Origin: Clostridiaceae bacterium
Lineage (GTDB): Bacteria; Bacillota; Clostridia; Oscillospirales; Acutalibacteraceae
Direction: 5' to 3'
NCBI GenBank assembly: GCA_904501685.1
Contig: CAJGBX010000017.1
Span: forward strand, 1 to 18,582
Length of the DNA: 18,582 bases
Below, in pieces: positions 13,177-18,582 of this stretch (position 1 is the first letter of the stretch; each line of letters starts with the position of its first letter). A model generated the notes under the pieces. That model saw nothing but the letters and a program-made list of their open reading frames with translations. It was not told the DNA's origin and did no database searches. Made by a program: the position numbers and the translations under genes.

Positions 13177-13763
13177 AAATAATTGGATTAACCGGACCTA
13201 CCGGTAGTGGTAAAAGCACTGTTGCAAAATATTTTAAGGATAACGGTGTTGAGGTTATAGACTGCGATTTGGTTGCTCGTGAGGTAACCGAAAAGGGGAG
13301 TTCTTTACTGCCGGTGTTGGCTGAAAGCTTCGGTGACGAAATTTTAGCTGCTGACGGTAGTTTAATTCGTAAAAAACTTGCCGAAAAAGCATTTGCCAGC
13401 AGGTCCGCAACCGAAAAGCTAAACTTTATTATGCTGCCATTTATTGCTGACCGCATAAAGGAAACTATAGAGCTATTGGCTACTGAAGGGGTAGGGTGTG
13501 TGATGCTTGATGCACCCACATTGTATGAAAGTGGCTTGGATTCTATATGCGATAGTGTTGTGGCGGTGCTATGTCCTCTTAAAATTCGCCGGGAGCGTAT
13601 TTTAAAGCGTGACAGCTTAACCGAGGAGCAGGCAGATATAAGGCTTGCTGCAGGCAAACCGGATACCTTCTATACAGAGAAAACACCGCATATAGTTGTA
13701 AATGACGGTGGGCTTGAAAATTTTTTAGGCGCTATTTCAAAAATATTCGGAGAATTGGTATAA
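13173..13763 (+). CDS. coaE: Dephospho-CoA kinase
   Basis: 196 aa, normal length. It phosphorylates the ribose 3'-hydroxyl of dephospho-CoA, the last step of CoA synthesis. The P-loop GPTGSGKST is at 8-16, and VIDCDLVAREV (28-38) holds the conserved Asp30 and Asp32. The lid and helical regions follow, with APTLYES and RILKRDSLTEEQADIRL as in the family. It overlaps tsaC by 4 bases (ATGA) and its stop overlaps the next start (TAATG), so three genes are translated in tandem. Confidence 0.95.
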   Translation: MKIIGLTGPTGSGKSTVAKYFKDNGVEVIDCDLVAREVTEKGSSLLPVLAESFGDEILAADGSLIRKKLAEKAFASRSATEKLNFIMLPFIADRIKETIELLATEGVGCVMLDAPTLYESGLDSICDSVVAVLCPLKIRRERILKRDSLTEEQADIRLAAGKPDTFYTEKTPHIVVNDGGLENFLGAISKIFGELV

Positions 13764-14332
13764 TGAAACGAAGACGCAAGAGTAAATGTGTCAAAATAAC
13801 CGTTATTGAATTTTTGACGGTTGCCGCTTTGATTATTTTGGCTGCAGTAGGGCATAATATAGCGATGAATCAGATGTATAGTACTGAGTATAAAAATCTT
13901 GTAGAGCTGCATTCTTCAGCTTATGATGTAGATGCCTCCTTGGTGTTTGCAATCATCCGCTGTGAGAGTGGCTTTGATCCTGAGGCTAAGTCCTCAGCAG
14001 GGGCAAGAGGCTTGATGCAGTTGACCGAAGAAACCTTTTACGATGTCAGAAAGATGTTGGATGACGGTGAGGAAATCACCTATGAAGCGCATTGGAATGA
14101 CCCCGATATTAATATAAAATACGGTACAAAATATATTTCTTTTTTGATAAAGTACTATAACGGTGATAAGGTTGCCGCTTTAGCCGCTTATAATGCCGGC
14201 TTAGGCAACGTTAACGGATGGCTCGGTGCCGATAAGCGTTTGGATTTCGGTGAGATAGAGTTTACTGAAACCGAGGACTATGTGAAAAAGGTTTTGGAAT
14301 CACAGAAAAATTATACAAAACTTCTGAAATGA
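13763..14332 (+). CDS. Membrane-anchored lytic transglycosylase (SLT family)
   Basis: 189 aa. A basic N-terminus (KRRRKSK) is followed by one hydrophobic segment (about 12-32), a signal anchor without a clear cleavage site, so the catalytic domain faces outside. The SLT domain (about 45-180) has the catalytic Glu68 in RCESGFDP, then SSAGARGLMQLT (77-88) and AYNAGLGNVNGWL. These enzymes cleave the MurNAc-GlcNAc bond of peptidoglycan with formation of anhydro-MurNAc. The order coaE-transglycosylase is common in Clostridia as far as I recall. The start overlaps the coaE stop by one base. Confidence 0.93.
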   Translation: MKRRRKSKCVKITVIEFLTVAALIILAAVGHNIAMNQMYSTEYKNLVELHSSAYDVDASLVFAIIRCESGFDPEAKSSAGARGLMQLTEETFYDVRKMLDDGEEITYEAHWNDPDINIKYGTKYISFLIKYYNGDKVAALAAYNAGLGNVNGWLGADKRLDFGEIEFTETEDYVKKVLESQKNYTKLLK

Positions 14333-14344
14333 GGAGAATGATAT

Positions 14345-15730
14345 ATGTCAGAGTTTAAGGAATTAAAGGAAAAGCTTTTTTATAAAAGAAAAAACGGTCT
14401 GCTTGACTGCGATTTGGACGCAGTTAACGGTTTTTGCGATGGATATATGTCCTTTTTGAATAAGGGCAAAACCGAGCGTCTCTGTGTTAAAGAGGCGTTG
14501 GCAATCGCCGAAAGCAGAGGTTTTATGGAATTTTCTGCCGATAAAAAATACTCGGCAGGCGATAAGGTTTATGTGAATAATAAAGAAAAATCCTTGATTT
14601 TAGCTGTTATCGGTACAGAGCCGGTTGAAAACGGCACACGTATTGCCGCCGCACACATTGATTCGCCGAGAATTGACCTAAAGCCTAATCCCTTGTACGA
14701 GGATTCCGAGCTTGCCTTGTTTAAGACACACTATTACGGCGGAATTAAGAAGTATCAGTGGACTACAGTTCCGCTGGCCTTGCACGGTGTTTTTTGCAAG
14801 AAGGACGGTACTACCGTTGAAGTGTCAATAGGTGAGGATTTGTCCGACCCGGTGTTTGTAATTACCGATATTTTGCCGCACTTGGCTCAGGATCAGTATA
14901 AGCGTTCGGCAGGTGAATTAATCCGCGGCGAGGAGCTTAATGTGCTTGTCGGCAGTCATCCCTTTAAGGATGATGAGGGCAGTGAGCTGGTAAAGCTTAA
15001 TATTTTGAAAATTCTTTTTGAAAAATACGGTATTCTTGAGGAGGATTTCCTTTCGGCTGAGCTTGAATGTGTACCGACAGGTGTAGCTCGTGACATCGGC
15101 TTTGACCGTTCGATGATCGGTGCCTACGGTCACGATGACCGTGTTTGTGCATATCCTTGCCTTATGGCGGCGGTTGAAAGCGTTAATCCGAGGTTTACCT
15201 CGGTTACCATTCTTGCCGATAAAGAGGAAACCGGTTCGGACGGTAACACCGGTATGAACTCGAGTCTTTTGGAGTTCTTCATTGAGGATTTGGCGGCCAC
15301 TCAGGGCGGAAACGGTCACAAGGCTTTAAGAAATTCAAAATGTCTGTCGGCTGATGTTAATGCCGCTTTTGATCCGACCTTCCCTGATGTTATGGAAAGA
15401 AGAAATGCTGCCTTTTTAAACTACGGTGCAGTCATTACCAAGTATACCGGTTCGCGCGGTAAGGGCGGTACATCGGACGCTTCGGCTGAGTTTATGGCTT
15501 GGGTGAGAAGAATTCTTGATGAAAACCAGGTTACCTGGCAGACCGGCGAGCTTGGCAAGGTTGATCTCGGCGGCGGCGGTACAGTTGCAAAGTATATCGC
15601 AAATTTAGGTGTTGATACGGTTGACCTTGGTGTGCCGGTGCTGTCTATGCACGCTCCGTTTGAGGTTGTTTCCAAGTTCGACGTTTATATGACCTATAAG
15701 GCGGTAAAAGCATTGTTTAAAGCCGAATAA
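14345..15730 (+). CDS. apeB: M18 family metallo-aminopeptidase
   Basis: 461 aa, usual length. A cytosolic, dodecameric tetrahedral aminopeptidase with two metal ions. Likely metal ligands are His104 in AAHIDSPR, Asp264 in YGHDDR, Glu295 with the catalytic Glu294 in DKEETGS, Asp337 in SADVNA and His436 in SMHAPFE. Other family marks are KTHYYGGIKKYQW (127-139) and GKGGTSDAS. Substrate specificity cannot be told from the sequence; family members favour N-terminal Asp/Glu or hydrophobic residues. GAGGAG lies 8 bases before the ATG. It follows the transglycosylase gene after 12 bases. Confidence 0.95.
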   Translation: MSEFKELKEKLFYKRKNGLLDCDLDAVNGFCDGYMSFLNKGKTERLCVKEALAIAESRGFMEFSADKKYSAGDKVYVNNKEKSLILAVIGTEPVENGTRIAAAHIDSPRIDLKPNPLYEDSELALFKTHYYGGIKKYQWTTVPLALHGVFCKKDGTTVEVSIGEDLSDPVFVITDILPHLAQDQYKRSAGELIRGEELNVLVGSHPFKDDEGSELVKLNILKILFEKYGILEEDFLSAELECVPTGVARDIGFDRSMIGAYGHDDRVCAYPCLMAAVESVNPRFTSVTILADKEETGSDGNTGMNSSLLEFFIEDLAATQGGNGHKALRNSKCLSADVNAAFDPTFPDVMERRNAAFLNYGAVITKYTGSRGKGGTSDASAEFMAWVRRILDENQVTWQTGELGKVDLGGGGTVAKYIANLGVDTVDLGVPVLSMHAPFEVVSKFDVYMTYKAVKALFKAE

Positions 15731-15759
15731 TATATTTTGGCAAATCAGGAGGCGTCAAA

Positions 15760-16272
15760 ATGGAATATTTTGATTTAATTAAAGAGCGTTTTTCGGTCAG
15801 AAGCTTTAAGGCTGAAAAAATAAAATCTGAGGATATTGAAAAGATTTTAAAGGCAGGACACTTGGCTCCGACCGGGTGTAATAATCAACCGCAGAGGATT
15901 TATGTTTTGCAAAGTGATGAAGCCGTCGAACAGCTTAAAGCTTGTACCAAATGCCATTTTAATGCACCATGTGCAATGCTTGTTTGCTATAAAAAGGACG
16001 AGGCCTGGCGTAGAAAATATGACGGAAAAAGCTCGGGTGTTGTGGACGCTTCAATTGTTACAACACATATGATGCTTGCCGCCGCTGATATCGGTGTCGG
16101 CACAACTTGGGTAATGCATTTTGACCCTTCGGCAATGGTAAGCACATTTGATATTCCCGAAGGTATTGTTCCGGTGGCACTGTTGGTAATGGGATATGAG
16201 TCTGAGGATGCCAAGCCGATTGATATGCATTTTAACTATCGTCCTATGAGTGATACGGTGGTTTATAAGTAA
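15760..16272 (+). CDS. Nitroreductase family FMN oxidoreductase
   Basis: 170 aa, on the short side. FMN-binding residues lie in RFSVRSFK (10-17) and APTGCNNQPQRIYVL (36-50), and the C-terminal half has MLAAADIGVGTTWVMHFD, the typical GLGTCWxG-like segment. Members reduce nitro compounds, quinones or flavins with NAD(P)H; the natural substrate is unknown. Several cysteines (CTKCHFNAPC, about 62-71) replace the usual short helix after the FMN region, which is worth noting but may be incidental. GGAGG lies 8 bases before the ATG. It ends at a strong terminator, making it the last gene of the run that begins with DUF951. Confidence 0.9.
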   Translation: MEYFDLIKERFSVRSFKAEKIKSEDIEKILKAGHLAPTGCNNQPQRIYVLQSDEAVEQLKACTKCHFNAPCAMLVCYKKDEAWRRKYDGKSSGVVDASIVTTHMMLAAADIGVGTTWVMHFDPSAMVSTFDIPEGIVPVALLVMGYESEDAKPIDMHFNYRPMSDTVVYK

Positions 16273-16278
16273 TTAAGA

Positions 16279-16306
16279 AATCCGACAGAGCTCTGTCGGA
16301 TTTTTT
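16279..16306 (+). terminator. Strong intrinsic terminator
   Basis: AATCCGACAGAG / CTCTGTCGGATT (16279-16290 and 16291-16302) form a perfect palindrome with a T-run at 16301-16306. It ends the prfA-to-nitroreductase run. Confidence 0.92.
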
Positions 16307-16326
16307 GTTATCAGTGGCGTTTCTCG

Positions 16327-16355
16327 TTGACATATATGAGTCGGCGTGGTAATAT
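16327..16355 (+). promoter_or_regulatory. Predicted promoter of the ABC exporter gene
   Basis: -35 TTGACA (16327-16332) is perfect and -10 TAATAT (16350-16355) is 4/6, with a 17-base spacer. The start codon lies about 35 bases beyond the -10 box. Confidence 0.6.
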
Positions 16356-16389
16356 TATTGTAATTTAAGGTCATAAGGGCGGTGAGAAT

Positions 16390-18582
16390 ATGGATGAGAA
16401 AAAATATTTGGGTGAGTTACCTAATAAGCTAAAGTCTAGTTTGACTGAAAAGGGTATATTGAAGGATAACGTGTTGATTTTTGCTGAGGCTGATATGGAT
16501 ACCGACTGCAGCTTTCGTCACCGTATTCTCATTTTGACCGAAACGGTGCTTATTATAGGCAAGGCTCGGCAAAAAACCGAGAATTTGATTGATTGTTCAC
16601 CCTTTTCAACCCTAAAGCGTAAGGCTGACGATTATGATTTTGAGCTTTTTGATATAGGTAAAATTTCCTCTGTTAAAACCGACGGCTTGGTGGTAGGAGG
16701 AGCTTTGCGGCTTACGGTTGACGGCGTCCAAAAGCAGCTTTTTGCATTTACTAATGCATATAAATTCCGCATAAACCGTCTATGTGAGGTTTTGAGGCTA
16801 AAAATTTCGGGCAAGGAAATTCCCGAGGATAAGCTTTATGAGGAAAAACGGGTTGAAAGGTGTCCTAAATGCGGCCGCCGTTATCCTGACTCTAAGCGTA
16901 AGGTTTGTCCGAAATGCATGGATAAACGTAAAATTTTTATACGTTTGGGTGGCTTTTTTAGGCCGTTTATTCCGCAGATTGCCGTTATGTGTGTTATGAG
17001 TGTTTTAACGGCGGTTATGTCATCGGTTTGGCCGTATTTAAGCGGAAGCTTACTTTATGACGGGGTTTTGGGTAAGGATAAATCGGTTTTGTTTTTATCC
17101 AAAATACCGTTTGACGATTTTGCATTAATTTTGCTCTTATTGGCATTGACTATGGCAGGCTGTAAGCTGTTACAGCAGATTTTCGGCATTATTCAGGGCA
17201 GAATGGTTGCACGTATAGTACCGACCGCTGTAAGTACCATCAAGAAAAAGGTATTCAGCGCTATTCAGCTTTTGTCGGTTTCATTCTTTACAGATAAGCG
17301 TACCGGCGGCTTGATGACACGTATAACCTCGGACGCCAATCAGGTTTCGGATATTTTCATTGATGGCATACCTTATGTCTTGCCTAACCTGTTTACGCTT
17401 GTATTTTCGTTTACTGTTATGTTCAGTACCAACTGGATATTGGCGTTGACAGCCAGCGTTGCGATACCTATTGCGACAATAATCAGTATTAAGCTGCGGC
17501 CGGTAATGTGGCACTACCACAGTAAGATGTTCCATGCTTCACGCGATTACCGTTCTAAGATTAACGATAACATTTCGGGTGCACGTGTGGTAAAATCCTT
17601 CGGTATGGAGGATGAGGAATCAAAGCGGTTGGATAAGGAAAGCGACAATGTTTATATTTCACAGTATGCTTCAATGCGGTTTGACCTTAAATTCACCGCA
17701 ATTTATGAGGTTGCAAAATCGGTTTCGGCATTGGCTGTCTGGGGTATCGGTGTCTGTTTTGTTTTGGGAGTTTTCCGGCCCCAAATGTCCTATGGTGAGC
17801 TGATAACCTTTACCGGCTATGTGTCATTACTTGCTGATCCCGCAAACTTTTTCTCTCAGATGTTCCGTTGGTGGTCGTCCTCGATGAATTCGGCCCAGCG
17901 TATTTTCGAAATTATTGATGCCAAGCCGGATGTTGCACAGGTGTTAAATCCTTGCAAGGTTTCTGAAATAAAGGGTGAAATCAAGCTTCAAAATGTCACC
18001 TTCGGGTATGAGGAAAACCACGAGGTTATAAAGGATGTTTCGTTGGAGGTCAAGGCGGGCGAGATGCTCGGTATTGTCGGGAAATCCGGTGCCGGAAAGT
18101 CTACACTTGCCAACCTTATTACAAGGCTTTATGACCCGAATTCGGGACATATTTATTTAGACGGTATTGATTTAAGGGATATGTCGTTTGAGGATATAAG
18201 GCGTTCGGTTGCATTGGTCAGTCAGGAAACATATATATTTAAGGGCTCGATTTTTGAAAATATTGCCTATGCCAACCCGAATGCCGACCGCAAAGCTGTT
18301 TTAAATGCGGCAATTGCGGCTGGTGCGCATGATTTTATTTTGAAACTGCCTGACGGATATGACACCTATGTCGGTACCGGTGGAAGAAGTCTTTCGGGTG
18401 GTGAGCGTCAAAGGCTCTCGATTGCAAGGGCAATTTTGAGCGACCCTAAAATACTTATTTTGGATGAGGCTACGGCGGCGGTAGATACCGAGACCGAGCG
18501 GAACATCCAGAATGCCTTGGAAAAGCTTTCAAAGGGCAGAACAACCTTGTCGATTGCGCATAGAATTTCAACCTTGAAAAAT
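16390..18582 (+). CDS. ABC exporter with N-terminal domain and zinc ribbon (3' end outside window)
   Basis: 731 codons are visible; the frame runs off the edge just after the H-loop, so little is missing. ATG 16390 has GGTGAG upstream. Residues 1-150 are a soluble domain with a beta-rich, PH-like look (RHRILILTETVLIIGKA; ISSVKTDGLVVGGALRLTV). A four-Cys motif CPKC (158-161) and CPKC (173-176) follows. Then comes an exporter-type membrane domain, roughly residues 190-490, with about six helices. The nucleotide-binding domain has Walker A GKSGAGKST (564-572), signature LSGGERQ (668-674), Walker B ILILDEA (688-694) and H-loop His724. It is of the MsbA/lipid-and-drug half-transporter type; whether it forms a homodimer or a heterodimer with a following gene is unknown. 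The substrate is unknown. Confidence 0.92.
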   Translation, partial: MDEKKYLGELPNKLKSSLTEKGILKDNVLIFAEADMDTDCSFRHRILILTETVLIIGKARQKTENLIDCSPFSTLKRKADDYDFELFDIGKISSVKTDGLVVGGALRLTVDGVQKQLFAFTNAYKFRINRLCEVLRLKISGKEIPEDKLYEEKRVERCPKCGRRYPDSKRKVCPKCMDKRKIFIRLGGFFRPFIPQIAVMCVMSVLTAVMSSVWPYLSGSLLYDGVLGKDKSVLFLSKIPFDDFALILLLLALTMAGCKLLQQIFGIIQGRMVARIVPTAVSTIKKKVFSAIQLLSVSFFTDKRTGGLMTRITSDANQVSDIFIDGIPYVLPNLFTLVFSFTVMFSTNWILALTASVAIPIATIISIKLRPVMWHYHSKMFHASRDYRSKINDNISGARVVKSFGMEDEESKRLDKESDNVYISQYASMRFDLKFTAIYEVAKSVSALAVWGIGVCFVLGVFRPQMSYGELITFTGYVSLLADPANFFSQMFRWWSSSMNSAQRIFEIIDAKPDVAQVLNPCKVSEIKGEIKLQNVTFGYEENHEVIKDVSLEVKAGEMLGIVGKSGAGKSTLANLITRLYDPNSGHIYLDGIDLRDMSFEDIRRSVALVSQETYIFKGSIFENIAYANPNADRKAVLNAAIAAGAHDFILKLPDGYDTYVGTGGRSLSGGERQRLSIARAILSDPKILILDEATAAVDTETERNIQNALEKLSKGRTTLSIAHRISTLKN

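Overview
The window looks like a chromosomal segment of a low-to-mid G+C Gram-positive anaerobe, most likely class Clostridia (Oscillospirales/Ruminococcaceae-like). The grounds are strong AGGAGG-type ribosome binding sites, consensus TTGACA/TATAAT promoters, a five-helix Gram-positive YidC without the proteobacterial N-terminal domain, an EndoA-type MazF and a DUF951 gene. The placement is inference from gene content; no rRNA, tRNA, CRISPR array, transposase or DnaA-box cluster was seen.

Layout. (1) Positions 1-458: the end of a PaaI-like hotdog thioesterase gene faces an unlisted 48-aa single-span membrane protein on the minus strand, with a shared terminator between them. (2) 585-4958: a promoter drives a FeoA-like domain gene, mnmE, mnmG (tRNA wobble-uridine modification) and a short-chain dehydrogenase, closed by a bidirectional hairpin. 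(3) 4984-6325: a minus-strand mazF (ndoA) without a visible antitoxin, divergent from a 225-aa protein of unknown function. (4) 6324-7503: a compact regulatory module. A minus-strand pair (a 78-aa small protein and a sigma region 4-like HTH protein) is divergent from an XRE repressor gene. Three near-identical palindromes lie in the intergenic region, two of them exactly inside the -35/-10 spacers of the two divergent promoters. (5) 7600-10790: rpmH-rnpA-yidD-yidC-jag, for ribosome, RNase P, membrane insertion and RNA binding. (6) 10880-16306: a tightly packed run of DUF951, prfA, Sua5-type tsaC, coaE, a membrane-anchored lytic transglycosylase, an M18 aminopeptidase and a nitroreductase. (7) 16327-end: an ABC exporter gene, cut by the window edge, with an extra N-terminal domain and a four-cysteine zinc-ribbon-like motif.

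Most genes are housekeeping: translation (rpmH, prfA), tRNA modification (mnmE, mnmG, tsaC), tRNA processing (rnpA), membrane biogenesis (yidD, yidC, jag) and CoA synthesis (coaE). The accessory-looking part is 4984-7503, which sits between mnmEG and rpmH-rnpA-yidDC-jag, gene groups that are often contiguous near oriC in Firmicutes. The most interesting signals are the operator-in-spacer switch at 6909-7100, the apparent move of the conserved YidC groove arginine from the first to the second helix, and the zinc-ribbon ABC exporter.
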